Part shown: positions 33,190 through 43,786 of the stretch, piece after piece
How positions within the stretch are numbered: position 1 is the first letter of the stretch
Layout: each line of letters begins with the position of its first letter
Source: Trichobilharzia szidati
Taxonomy: Eukaryota > Platyhelminthes > Trematoda > Strigeidida > Schistosomatidae
DNA length: 64,000 nt
NCBI GenBank assembly: GCA_944472155.2
Contig: OX235273.1
Location: forward strand, 5,429,204-5,493,203
Reading direction: 5' to 3'
The notes under the pieces: generated by a model
The model's database searches: none
Seen by the model: only the letters and a program-made list of their open reading frames with translations
Told to the model about the DNA's origin: nothing
Made by a program: the position numbers and the translations under genes

Positions 33190-33645
33190 ACATAGAAACG
33201 GGGGAAAATGTGATGGAGAATAGAAAAGGTAGTTATGCAACAAAAGATAGCTGGTCAAAAACAACAGTCATCAACGTGATGGTAGAAGTGGCTAAAGAAC
33301 TCTCTTTTGTGTGCAGTGCTTCAGGTTCTGTGTTTGGAAATAGTTTCAAGAATATATACTGTAAACCGTGCTTTCTTCAACGAGTTGTTCTTCCCTTTAG
33401 AGACCACTTTAAAGGAGGAGTTTGCCTCAAATAGAATATCCAGTCTCCCCAAGGTGTAAATACTACACTCCATATAGAGGCACTACTATCTTTCTGCAAC
33501 AGTGAGCGAGCGATAGTGTTTTTGAACCCACTTTTTGACAGGAGGCGCGTCAAAGCATCAACATACCTGGTTCCGCAGGAACATAAGTGTATTCAAATAC
33601 GGGGTCTTGTCTTTTAAGCTCCTTAAAAATCTCCATTGAGTCATA
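33190..33645 (-). mobile_element. PLE-B-like relic, GIY-YIG region
   Basis: Minus strand preserves the order of PLE-B text: CTCCATTGAGTC upstream, AGGTATGTTGATGCTTTGACG (around the YIG codons), ACTATCGCTCGCTCACTGTTG and CTTTAAAGTGGTCTCTAAAG. No open frame is left. Confidence 0.55.
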
Positions 33646-33647
33646 TG

Positions 33648-34680
33648 AAAAAGAGAAGACGTTCAGCGAAGATACTCTTTTCAGCGAATTCATTCACATA
33701 TCTGTACAATAGCACTTACATATAACTACTTTTTTGTGTTTGTGAGTACATGAGGTTTGTCAAGTTTAGATTAGTAATTAGGTAATACAAGAATGATCCA
33801 ATATAAGAAACGAGGTTAATTAGACAGCAACTAAAGTAAGATTGAGTTAGTTAATAAGTTAGATGACGTAATATAATTGCCTAAAACGTTTCAACTTAGA
33901 TCAGGGTAGCAACAGAGGTAATTACAGGTAGAGGCTAGGTAGGGGTGGGGTAGAGAATAATGAAATTTAAATTAAAGTTAAGCAAATAAATTGGATGACG
34001 TGACATAAATGACTAGAAATTGAGTGTTGGTCAAGTCATTAACAGTGGTAGTGAGGGTTAGAAATTAAATCGAGTGTGGGGTAGAGAACAGGAAGGTTGA
34101 AAATGTAAAATAATACAATTGAGAAGACAAAATAATACTAATGAAGAGACAGAAAGAAAGAAATAGAATGTACCTGTCGGGTATTAAGATAGATTAGGTC
34201 CATTGCAAGTGCAGTGATTGAACGAACTTCTTCTGTATGCAGAGTTCAGGGCTAAGCAAGTGAATTGCCATTGCTTCTGCAGTTTCAAGAGATCTGATTC
34301 GTACACCTTTAGGAAGACTGTTTCGTATTCTGTAGATGACTTTGAAGTTTGTCTGTGGGGTGTAGCTTGGTGTCCGGAATCTATCTCTGTTACCTCTATT
34401 GCTATCCTGACCTAGGTTGAAACCTTTTAGTCAATTATATTACGTCATCTAATTGACTAACTTACTCAATCTTACTTCAGTTGCTGTTTAATTAACCTTG
34501 TTTCTATATTAGATCATTCTTGTATTACCTAATTAATTACCTAAACTTGACAAACCCCATGTACGCACACAAACACACACAAGATAGTTATGTATAAATG
34601 CGACTGTACAGCTATGTGAATGAATTCGCCGTCGAAAAGAGTTTCTTCGCTGAATGTCTTCTCTTTTAACCTTCTCCAAA
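33648..34680 (-). mobile_element. PLE-B-like fold-back element
   Basis: Arms 33,650-33,905 and 34,425-34,675 are inverted copies of the 3' region with the palindrome block (TTCAGCGAAGATACTCTTTTC against GTTTCTTCGCTGAATGTCTTC). Between them, 34,200-34,380 minus encodes RSLETAEAMAIHLLSPELCI and QKKFVQSLHL, the PLE-B C-terminus. Only about 55 codons remain. Confidence 0.75.
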
Positions 34681-34689
34681 TCAATAAAC

Positions 34690-35500
34690 AACTGGACAAT
34701 CCTACTACAAATTACATCGGAAAATAAGAACATTCTTTTTTGAATTACCCTCGACAATTATGTAACGATTTTTGGGTGAAATGAAAACCTCTCTTGCACA
34801 AGGATTCGAACCAGAAACCTTCAAAATCATTTCTGCTGCAGTCGTCACTATACAAACACACAGATATAATTATAATTGAAAGAAAAGCTAATTGATTTCT
34901 AAAATATCTGATGAGACAATGTAATATAAACAAAATTTCTCTGAAAACCAAAAAATTTATAATAATAATAATATTTTGTATACATGGTAACAGAAAGTGT
35001 AATTTTCTCTAAAGGTAATTTATATGTATATATGCATACCATACAGCAGTCTTTTCAAGTGGAAGCCTAGCCCTTAGTATAAACAAATAAAGTGCATTCT
35101 AAGCATTCCGAAATACAATTCTGCTAATATTATTATTATTATCATTACTATTATTATTATTACTATTATTATAAATGGTATTACTTTCATCATTACCAGC
35201 TCTGTATGAATCATTCAAGTGTTAAGGCAGAGGGAGTGAGAGAGATAGAGAGCTCTAATAATAATAATAATGGATAGAACTATCATAGAAATGAATTGGG
35301 AATATTGGGATATGTTTATAATTAACATTGGAATTTTAGAATTAATCAGGAAGGACTAACGTAAACAATTCAACTGCTTATATCGTCCTTCATCATCATA
35401 TACCTGATAATTAGTCATTAGGAAGTAACTAAAAAGTCAACTGACCAATCCTTTTATTCACTGCTTGCCTTTTCAGTGAAACAAAGGTTAGTAAGTTGGA
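34690..35500. other. AT-rich stretch with microsatellites
   Basis: (ATT)n-rich tract at 35,125-35,180 and (AAT)n at 35,255-35,272. A GGATTCGAACC box at 34,801-34,812 (minus orientation) suggests a diverged tRNA-like remnant. Confidence 0.4.
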
Positions 35501-35504
35501 GGAT

Positions 35505-35580
35505 TTCATCATGATCTTCAACAGTACGCACCCACCGCCATGGTTCGAACCCGGGACCTTCTGGTGACAAGGCCGACAAG
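35505..35580 (-). mobile_element. HH-SINE fragment, deleted
   Basis: AGGATTTCATCATGA tail joined directly to CAGTACGCACCCACCGCC and the head (GGTTCGAACCCGGGACCTTC); the middle of the element including most of the hammerhead is missing. Confidence 0.6.
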
Positions 35581-35736
35581 CTTTTAGAAAGGTTAGTAAG
35601 CTTTGAGTTTTCTGTGGCAGTGGTATTGTTTCTGAGGCATGGAGTCTCTGACTTTAAGTTCCATCGTTTCTAGTAAATTATGCGAGGCTAAATGGCGTGC
35701 ATCGGCTGAAAATCTAACCTAGACCCCTTGAATGAC

Positions 35737-36565
35737 TTATTATTGTTTCCTTTAATTCCTAGAGGAACATAGGGCTTCAGCTGTGCGTCTCTATTGCCTT
35801 CGGTTCTCTGCTAGAGTCTTCACCTGGCTCCATGTCTGCCCACACGTTTTCATCTCCTCTTCACATGACCTCCTCTTCTTCCATGTCACCCTTGCACTGA
35901 CGACCAACTCGCCGCTTCCCGTTTGGGTTCCACTCGAGCAATGGCTTTCCTAGTGATGTCACTTGATGCATTGTTTCCTCAGAGTATGGCCAATCAATCC
36001 ATCTCCATTTCTTCCTGCCTATTTGTTTCACAATCTGTTCCTGATTGGTTCGCTCACTGCTAGAGATCCGTGTTGCTGATCTTTTCCAGCCGGCCATCTG
36101 ATCTTGAGTTGCATTGAGCGAAAACAGCTGTTAATGAAGGTCTGTAGTTTGTTTGAGATGCACTTTATGACGCGCAGTGCAAGTCTCTGATCCGTATAGT
36201 AGCACTGACTGACTTCACATTGGAGTTGAAAATCCGGATCTTATTCTCATTTTGATGCTGAGTGCTGTTGACCTCCATACAGACTTGAGAGTAGTGAAAG
36301 CTTGTCTTGATTTCCCGATTCTTGCTTTGATATTCTCATCACTTCCACCTGTAGTTGAAACGATGCTTTCCAGGTTCCTTCCATTTATGCTGATTGTTGT
36401 CTGTTGTTATTGTTGCTGTTGGTGATGTTCCCAGGAATCCTGATCACCTCTGTTTGCTCCATGTTCACCTGAAGTCTTATCTTTGATGCTTCTGTTATGG
36501 CCAACTCGTTGCTTTTCGCTTGCATATCTTCCAGTTTGTGGGAAATCAGGCACATAACATCGGCG
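35737..36565 (-). mobile_element. RTE LINE relic, connector to 3' end
   Basis: Minus strand from the TTATTATTGTTTCC tail: AEALCS end, KQIGRKKWRWID, SSNEWNPNGKRRVGRQCKGD, connector with CAACAGCAACAATAACAACAG, back to the KLEDMQAKSNELA segment near 36,530. Broken frame. Confidence 0.8.
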
Positions 36566-37020
36566 CCTTACGTATATATGAGTGCCATATTAATAAAATG
36601 AGGAATTCAGATCACTCGGTGGCTTGGCTAATCTGTTCAGATTATGAAGCCTAGGTAGACCACCACCGTAGGTTTTGAATCAGGGTTTTCCAGCTCTCAC
36701 CACTTCAACCTCACCCCATGTAGGCTATAGACTAGCATGTTCACCAGTTTGGTTGTAAGCGCTAGACGTTTGCATTGCCCCCTTTCACATTTGTGAGGAA
36801 CATGCCCATCACCGCGTGATGGAAGTGGGTAATGATTGTGAAGAAAGAACAGAAATAGGTCTTCTTTGATCAATCCTTATCATATGCCCAGTAAGAAGGA
36901 AAGGAATAGATTGTTAATTGAAGGTAAAACTGCCTGTTGACATTGTAAACATGGCATCTTCTGTTACCAAGGAACGGTGTTAATACTAATAACTAATAAA
37001 TCATTGGGTGAAAATTTCAC
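36566..37020. other. Spacer
   Basis: No recognised gene; a tRNA-like GAATCAGGG box near 36,678 is too weak to call. Confidence 0.35.
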
Positions 37021-37024
37021 AAGA

Positions 37025-37695
37025 ATCAACAAACATCGAGTAGAGAACCACTGGAAAACCTGAGAGTACTGTACAGTTAGCTGTTTTGTCCTAGTTCGAT
37101 GCCCTTCAGGGTTGGAACCCATTTTCCTCCGGTTACAAGGCGAGCTTGCAGAGCATTCACTCACTGGATAGCCGATTCAATGACCTTTGAATTATAACTT
37201 CTGCCAATTCCTGATGCGCTGTGACCATTAGCTAATGCCATTGGTGGCGAGTATATGTCCTCACATCCAACCTGCTATACCATGCTAGTCACAACTTACC
37301 ACTTGAAACCCAGGGAACTACCTACCTGTATAGGACCAGTCGCTAGTGAGCATCTCACTGATATTCAAGTATTGATCTGTAGGGATTTGATTGGTTGGTT
37401 ACAGGGTTTCATCATGAGGTGACATCGATTAGAGAACCATTGGAAAACTAGCTGAGAGTACTGCCAGACAGCTGTTTCGCCATCCTAGTTCGGGACCCAC
37501 CCGTAGCTTCATGATCCACGAGATCGCAATGTAACCGGAAGTTCTTGAAGTCAAACCCTGAAGATGAGTACGTACTGATGAAGAGTCCCAGATTAGGACT
37601 AGAGTAACAGCTGTCGAGTACTTCCAGGTTATGTAATCGTTCTCTAACTGGTGTCAGCTTATGATGAAATCCTGTAACCAGTCAATCAAATCACT
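37025..37695. mobile_element. HH-SINE cluster with inverted pair
   Basis: A minus unit 37,025-37,240 (tail, hammerhead remnant GTTTTGTCCTAGTTCGATG, head), then a second minus unit at 37,380-37,490 facing a plus unit about 37,490-37,695 (GTACGTACTGATGAAGAGTC, tail to AATCACTACAAAG). The inner pair forms the fold-back; the outer unit suggests a second insertion or duplication. Confidence 0.7.
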
Positions 37696-38155
37696 ACAAA
37701 GTAATATTTGAAAAAACAAACAACATATCTGAACCACCTGACCACATTAACTAAAAGTCTAGAAATGTCATATTTTACGGACATTATAAACTTTGTCTTT
37801 TTTATTATTTATTCTCATGTGAATAAATGTTCAATTTCTATGGTAACAGATTGTTTACTAATACTGATAAGGTAAAATTTCAATTTTGAATTCACTATAC
37901 ACAAAAAATAACATTTATGACAGGTACTACTATCTCTGTGTCATTATAAAATCATGTGATGAGATGAAATATATCAGAGTTTTCAATGGTCAATTGTAGC
38001 GTAAATCATAAAACTGCTGGAACGATTCAGTATAATTAAGACACAGTTTTTTCCAAAGAAATGTAACGGTGGTGTAGTGAATACTGGAAACATTTTTCCA
38101 GTAAAAATGAGCTGATTTCCAAGCATTACTTTTTATAGATTCTATTTATTTCAGG
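37696..38155. other. AT-rich spacer
   Basis: No recognised feature. Confidence 0.35.
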
Positions 38156-38157
38156 TA

Positions 38158-39325
38158 CAGCGTCGATCGAGAGGTGATTTGGCAACTACTTCGCTACTAC
38201 GGGGTGCCACCGACAATGCATCTCATCCAACAGCTGTACGACAATGCTGCATGCCAAGTAATCCACAACGGGAAGCTTACGGAACCCTTCGAAGTGAGGA
38301 CAGAAGTAAGACAAGCTGGCTGCCTACTATCGCCAATGATTTTCCTGATTGCAGTAGATTGGATAATGCGAAAAACAGTGGGCAATGAGGAAACAGGCAT
38401 AAAATGGACTCAACACAAAAAACTTGAAGGATCTTGACTTCGCCGATGATATATGTCTGATTTCCCACACACTGGAAGATATGCAAGTGAAAAGCAACAA
38501 GTTGGCCATAGAAGAAGCATCAAAGATAGGACTTCAGGTGAACATAGATAAATCACCACCAACAGCAACAACAACAACTGACGGCAATTAGCATAAATGG
38601 GAGAAACCTGAAAGAAAGAACCTCTTTTACCTACCGGCCTGGGAAGAATCGTTTCAAATACAGGCGGAACTGACGAGGATATCAAAGCAAGAATCGGAAA
38701 AGCAAGACAAGCATTCACTACTCTCAAGTCTGTGTGGAGGTCAACAGCACTCAGCGTCAAAAATAAGATCCGGATTTTCAACTCCAATGTGAAGTCAATG
38801 CTGCTTGCTATACAGATCAAAGACTTAGTGCGTTGTAAAGAGCATGTCAAACAAACTACAGACCTTCATTAATAGTTATCTTCGCTCAATACTCAAGATC
38901 AGATGGCCAGTCAGAAAAGATCAGCAACAGAGATCTCTGGGAGTGAACGAACCAACCCAGCAGGAACCGATTGTGAAAGAAATAGGCAGGAACAAATGGA
39001 GATGGATTGATTGGCCATACTCTGAGGAAACAATCCATCAAGTGACATCACTAGACATTGCTCGAGTGGAACCTGAAAGGGAAGTGGCGAGTTGGTCGTC
39101 AGTGCGAGGGTGACTTGGAGTAGGTCGTGTTAAGGGGAGATGAAAACGTGTGGGCAGACTTGTTGCCAGGTGAAGACTCTAGCAGAGAACCGAACGCAAT
39201 GAAGACGCACGGCTGAAGCCCTATGTTGCAAACGAAAATGCAATTAACAAGCACGTTAATCTAGACAAAATATTATTATTATTGTATCCCTATGTTCCTG
39301 TAGGAATTAAAGGATACAATAATGA
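38158..39325 (+). mobile_element. RTE LINE fragment, RT motif B to 3' end, interrupted near its end
   Basis: Starts VDREVIWQLLRYYGVPPTMH, then a motif B altered to EVRQAGC (one extra codon), an intact FADD box at about 38,440 in another frame, KQIGRNKWRWID-type text (here KEIGRNKWRWID) and the 3' end. At 39,217-39,226 CCCTATGTT is followed by a 62-base foreign piece and then CCCTATGTTCCTGTAGGAA, so the tail was opened with a 9-bp duplication. Confidence 0.8.
39227..39288 (+). mobile_element. Small inverted piece of PLE-C inside the RTE tail
   Basis: ACGAAAATGCAATTAACAAG and CACGTTAATCTAGAC are the reverse complement of PLE-C text at 39,330-39,375. It is flanked by CCCTATGTT on both sides. 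Confidence 0.6.
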
Positions 39326-39955
39326 TAATAATATTTCGTCTATATTAACGTGCTTGTTAATTGCATTTTCGTTTGAGTACCAGGCTTCTAGGAATTCCCT
39401 GACTGCACTTTTGGTGTTTCCTCTGTCTAAGATTTTGACATTATCCCAATCAAATTGATGACCATTATTGTCTATATGCATTCATACTAAAGAATACATA
39501 TCGTATCTTTTCACGGCTGATTTGTGTTCTTGGATTCGAATTTGGAGGGGACGCCCACTTTGGCCGATGTAATGCTTGTTGCATGTCATACAATTTATTT
39601 TGTAAATGGTATTAATTTTATCCCCTTTTTCTGTTGGATCTTTCGGTCTGCATAATATCGAATTAAGCGATTTGACTGGCTTGTGTGTTATGTCTATATC
39701 AAACGGTTTCAGTATTCTAGCTGTTATTTCAGAGATAGTTTTTATGTATGGTAGAATGAATTTTCTTGTAGTCTCTGATGATGGTTCTTTGTTGGTGTTT
39801 TGATTTGACTTTAAACACTTTTTGATGAAATTTTGGGGATAACCATTCTTTTTGAAAACCGTTTGTAGGTACTTTTCTTCCATTCTTTTCAACTCTGGAG
39901 TGATACAATGTGTTTGAACTCTTTTAAACAATGTCTGCACACAGTTCATTGAGTG
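39325..39955 (-). mobile_element. PLE-C, linker and GIY-YIG
   Basis: Minus strand, open from 39,949 to 39,482 and then, after a frameshift or stop, 39,481-39,290. Lies directly against the RTE tail. RT is not present, so the copy is 5' truncated like that at 9632. Confidence 0.85.
39482..39949 (-). CDS. PLE-C C-terminal ORF, GIY-YIG endonuclease start
   Basis: 155 codons beginning in VQTLFKRVQTHCITPELKRM-type linker, then NGYPQNFIKKCLKSNQNTNK, ISEITARILKPFDIDI, SLNSILCRPKDPTEKGDKIN, then TIYKINCMTCNKHYIGQSGR (GIY-YIG, about residues 122-141) and PLQIRIQEHKSAVKR. IYK...YIG and the RIQEH helix are conserved. The rest of the nuclease (FDWDNVKILDRGN, EFLEAWYSNENAINKH, with the catalytic Glu) is in the next frame to the left, so the copy is broken once. 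A nick made by this nuclease would prime PLE insertion in the intact element. Confidence 0.8.
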   Translation of the reverse strand: MNCVQTLFKRVQTHCITPELKRMEEKYLQTVFKKNGYPQNFIKKCLKSNQNTNKEPSSETTRKFILPYIKTISEITARILKPFDIDITHKPVKSLNSILCRPKDPTEKGDKINTIYKINCMTCNKHYIGQSGRPLQIRIQEHKSAVKRYDMYSLV

Positions 39956-40027
39956 GCCATTGTATCGGGTCCCAGTGACTGGATGATCTATCAGCTCGCC
40001 TTGTAACCGGGAGGTTCGCTGGCTCCA
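39956..40027 (+). mobile_element. HH-SINE head fragment
   Basis: GGCCATTGTATCGGGTCCCA, CTCGCCTTGTAACCGGGAGG: the tRNA-Thr-like head only, cut before the B box. Confidence 0.6.
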
Positions 40028-40348
40028 TATCGGCGATCAAATTACCAGAAAGAATTAGGAACAAGAAGTTGTGGCAGTGCAACAATCAAGAACTTATTAC
40101 TCAACAAGTGTTCCGAAGAAAATGGATGCACACTAAGTAGACTGTCGAATCACATTGAGTGCCATGCAATCACTTAGTTGGAACCCTAATGGGAAACGAC
40201 GTATGGGCGTCTAGGGGTGACCTGGAGGGTATGAGATCTTATGGGTAATAGTATGGCTAGCTAAAAAGGACCGTAGAGAATAGGAAAAAGTGGAGACGTG
40301 CTGCTGAAGCCTTATACCACACTCGTAACCCAAAGGAACAATAATAAT
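40028..40348 (+). mobile_element. RTE LINE relic, 3' end
   Basis: Plus strand LPERIRNKKLWQCNNQELIT, then WRRAAEALYHTRNPKEQ and the AATAATAAG tail. Frame broken in the middle. Confidence 0.75.
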
Positions 40349-40374
40349 AAGTTTAAATTGAAAGATAATGCTAA

Positions 40375-40580
40375 TGGCCGGATGGTAACGTCTATGAATT
40401 CAGTACTAGGTAACGCGTATTCGAATCTCATAGAGGTCATAAGCTCTGTCACGGTTACAGATATACCTTGCTGATAAGTGCCTCCACCTATCTGACATAA
40501 GTTTAATGTGCACTACAGTGTCATGATATTAAAAGTTCCCTAGTGACCAGTTAAAATGTGTCCATTACAGTCCTACGATA
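40375..40580 (+). mobile_element. SINE-D relic
   Basis: GGATGGTAACGTCTATGA, ACGCGTATTCGAATCTCATA and CAGATATACCTTGCTGATAAG follow the SINE-D order; the rest is strongly diverged. Confidence 0.5.
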
Positions 40581-40675
40581 GGTCATTCTCAGGTTCGAAC
40601 AGTTCATGAGTAGCGTCGCAGCCTGTAGCACTAAATGATATATCTTTAGGTCTTCAAAGTAAGAATAAAATGTTA

Positions 40676-41295
40676 TTATTATTGTTCCCTTGGGTTCCTA
40701 GTGGAATATAGGGCTTCAACTGCACGTATCCACTTGCTTCTGTCTTCTGATGTGCTTTTCACCTGCATCCATGTTAGTCCATACTGTTTCAACTCTTCTT
40801 CACACGATCTCCTCCATGTCACCCTTGCATGTCCCACTCGCCACTTCCCTTTCGCGTTCCACTCGAGCACTGGCCTGATGCGCGATGTCACCCAGCAGCC
40901 TCCTCAGCCAGTGAGTGTCCAATCCATCTCCACTCTCTCCTGCATATTTGTTGAGCCATTGGTTCTTGTTTTGTTTCTTTCCATGATTTCTTGTTGGTGA
41001 TTCTTTCCGGCCATCTGATCTTCAGTATAGAGCCAGCGAAGACAGCTGTTGATAAAGGTCTGCAACAGGCTGTTGGAAATATTCTTTGTGACGCGTCAAG
41101 TTTCTGATCCGTATAGAAGAAGAATTGACTGACTTGATGTTTGTATTTAGAATCCGAATTTTGTTGTTGATGCTGGGTTGAGTGACGAAGATTTCCAGAT
41201 TGGTTTCAGGTTGGTGAATGTGTTTCTCGCCTTCCCGATTCTCGATTTGACATCCTCATCCGTTCCTCCTGTAGTTGAGACAATGCTCCCTAGAT
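40676..41295 (-). mobile_element. RTE LINE fragment, connector to 3' end
   Basis: Minus strand: GGTDEDVKSRIGKARNTFTN-type text near 41,250, ERITNKKSWKETKQEPMAQQ, LLGDIAHQASARVERERE region, and RAVEALYSTRNPREQ with a stop, then the ATAATAATA tail. A deletion in the ARVTWRRSCEE region and frameshifts interrupt it. Confidence 0.8.
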
Positions 41296-41684
41296 AAGGA
41301 AATAAGAATAAAGTGTTATGCAGTGAAATAATCTTATAATCTCAGCATAAGCATATCAGAAACAAACAGCAACGGCAACTTTACAATAAACAAATAACAA
41401 CCAAATACATAAAAATTTTACTGTGAGATTTCTACAGTTGAAAGCAAGTCGAACAGGTCATTTTGAACCAGTGATGAAATTACTCAGTAATCTAAGCAGA
41501 AAGAAAAAAAGCAAAAATCGATTCAAGTCAACTAAATGAGTGAGTAGTCATCACACTGAAGGAAAAAGAAAATAACAAAATCGATATAGCTTTACACCAA
41601 AGGTCGAAGGTCAATAATTAACATTCAAATAAGAAAGACAACTGTACTTAACACAGATTATAAGTGAGAATGTAGAACAAAATT
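41296..41684. other. AT-rich spacer
   Basis: No recognised feature. Confidence 0.35.
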
Positions 41685-42150
41685 CGGATTTTCAACACTA
41701 ATGTTTGTTAAGTCAGAAAAGTACACTGCGTGTCACAGGCTTGCAGGCTTTAGCAACAGCTACCCACTTCATTGGCTCCATATTGAAGATCGAATGGCAA
41801 GAAAGAATAAGCAATAAGTAACTATGGGAACATAGTGGCCATGAACCTACTGCTCGACAATTATGCAGCAGAAAATGGTGATGGACTGGGCAAACGTTGA
41901 GGAGCCTGTTGAATGATGTCGCAAGGCTATCGCTCGGGTGGAGCCTGAATGGGAAACGACTAGGTTAGCGCGGCTTCGATGGTGACATGAAGGGGATCGT
42001 GTGGCGAAGAGGAGATGAGAGATTATGGACAATCGTGGACCCAGATGAAGAGGAGAGCAGAAAATAGGAGAAAGTGGAGACGTGCAACTGAAGGTCTATT
42101 TTCCACTCGGAACCCAATGGAACAGTAATAATAATATATAATAATAATAT
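41685..42150 (+). mobile_element. RTE LINE relic, 3' part
   Basis: Plus strand: TKFGFSTLMFVKSE, LPTSLAPY.RSNGKKE-type text, WRRATEGLFSTRNPMEQ and the AATAATAATATA tail. Old copy, many changes. Confidence 0.7.
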
Positions 42151-42224
42151 GTGAGGTAAACTTAATTGTAGTAATCAGAGTAATTAGACAATGAGCCACA
42201 TATTAATGCTGTTTGTCACATCTG

Positions 42225-43003
42225 TAATCAATGAAAACAAAACACGTAGTTCAGCGAAGAGTCTCTGTTTTTGGGAGGTGAATTCATTTTCTAAGCTGTA
42301 CAATCGCAAATATATAAGTGTTACTTTGTATGCCTGTGCACATTAAGTTTGTCAAACAAAAATAGACAATTGGTTATGGTTATTTTAACTAAACAGGTGA
42401 AGATTGGTAATTGGAGTTAAGTAATACAAAATTGGTCAAGAAAATTGGGTGTTAATGGAATTAGGGTAGTAACAAAGGTGATGAGTTGTCACAAACAGTT
42501 GTTAAAAAGAAGTTATGTAATAATATGAATAGTTTGATGATTGAGTTTTACTCAGGATACACACAGGAACAAAGTAGAGAATACGAAATTACGTAAGAGT
42601 CCTAGATGAATACAAAAATTATAAGCAATAAAGAAACAGGCAAACAAACAAAATTAGGTCATCAAAATAAAAAAAATTAAATCAAAAAAAAGCTGTTACC
42701 AAGACAGTAGAAGTGAGTGAGTAATTCTCTTTTGTATACATAGCTCCGGTTTTTCTGTGTGAATGTCCAGATGCTCAGCGATACAAAGAAGACGAAACCG
42801 TATTGCCTTTGATGGGTTATTCATGACTCTGTAGATTACCTTGAAGGAGGCATTTGTTGAAATGGAATGATCAGTGTTAAACAGGTGTTCAACTGTCGCA
42901 CTCCTCAAAGCACCACTACTGCCTTTCCGCAACCATACTAGATAGTGTTCTTGAATCCTCTTCGACAGGGTGCACGTTGAATGACCAATGTACCTGGCTG
43001 CAC
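42225..43003 (-). mobile_element. PLE-B host copy, 3' half
   Basis: Minus strand. 3' end with palindrome block at 42,245-42,310, non-coding 3' region highly similar to 27,285-27,750, and the open frame 43,007-42,696 whose family part is ARYIGHSTCTLSKRIQEHYL, VWLRKGSSGALRSATVEHLF, IAEHLDIHTEKPELCIQKRI. It stops at the PLE-A insertion; the rest of this element is at 46,888-47,140. Confidence 0.85.
42991..43003. repeat. Target-site duplication, left copy
   Basis: TACCTGGCTGCAC, repeated exactly at 46,888-46,900 on the other side of the PLE-A insertion. Uninterrupted relatives carry a single copy (compare 28,050). Confidence 0.85.
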
Positions 43004-43068
43004 TCAATTATGGGTAAATTTTATTTTTATAGAGTCTCACAGTGTTATACAGTAATATTTACTGATGA

Positions 43069-43112
43069 CGTTTCGAGCACAATTTATTGCTCATAATCAT
43101 ATCAAGTTAATC
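43069..43112 (-). ncRNA. Hammerhead-like motif in the PLE-A left arm
   Basis: Mirror copy of the motif at 46,750-46,793; see that entry for the pairing. Confidence 0.35.
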
Positions 43113-43132
43113 ACACGACTTCCTAAATTCAT

Positions 43133-43786
43133 TTATATAGTTCCATTGTTTTTCACTTGATTTTCACTTGATTTGATTGGTAGTATTATTTTCCATATTT
43201 CGGGTATTAGTGATGATTCATTCCTATTGCACGTATGGGGTGTAGACTCGATGAACCAGCATTCAGTAATCAACTTCTTTCTCCACCTACCTAGATTACT
43301 TTTTAGAATTTTAACCCTCTCCCACCCTATTGTGTGGTTGTGTGTTAATGCATGCATTGCAATTGCCGAGCTTTTTTCTAAATTACTTATCTTCTCTGGG
43401 TCAACCATTCTTACCTTAGCTAAATTCTTATGTTCTGACAATCTGACTACCCCTGACCTACTAGTTTGACCTATGTAGTTGACCTCACAGTCATTGCAGG
43501 GTATTTTGTAAATTATATTATTTTGTCTAATTGGGTCCACTGGGTCCTTTAACCTACAGAGCTTGTCCCTGAGTGAGTTTGTAGGTTTAAATGCCACTGT
43601 AATTCCTGCCTTATTCAGAATCCTACGTAGGGTCTCAGATGTCCCCTCCTTATATGGTATAACAGTGGATGACTTATATTCTCTCTTATTTATGTTATCA
43701 TTACTAGTTCCATAATTATTTTTATTTTGTTTTTGGCCTTTAGTTATCTTCCTAATGAATTTTAAAGGATAATTATTCAACACCAA
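43133..43786 (-). CDS. PLE-A GIY-YIG ORF, inverted duplicate
   Basis: 217 codons identical in translation to residues 164-380 of the right-hand ORF: linker, IIYKIPCNDCEVNYIGQTSR, VRLSEHKNLAKVR and the C-terminal ECWFIESTPHTCNRNESSLI. It is separated from the RT duplicate by one extra T. Without an upstream promoter or RT it is not expected to act alone. Confidence 0.85.
   Translation of the reverse strand: MVLNNYPLKFIRKITKGQKQNKNNYGTSNDNINKREYKSSTVIPYKEGTSETLRRILNKAGITVAFKPTNSLRDKLCRLKDPVDPIRQNNIIYKIPCNDCEVNYIGQTSRSGVVRLSEHKNLAKVRMVDPEKISNLEKSSAIAMHALTHNHTIGWERVKILKSNLGRWRKKLITECWFIESTPHTCNRNESSLIPEIWKIILPIKSSENQVKNNGTI

Noticed and set aside
32891..33193. 100-codon minus-strand open frame as a host gene
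   Set aside because: It lies on a PLE-D inverted arm and a related text occurs in the other arm; no motif.
38410..38850. 146-codon minus-strand open frame
   Set aside because: Antisense of the plus-strand RTE connector; no independent motif.
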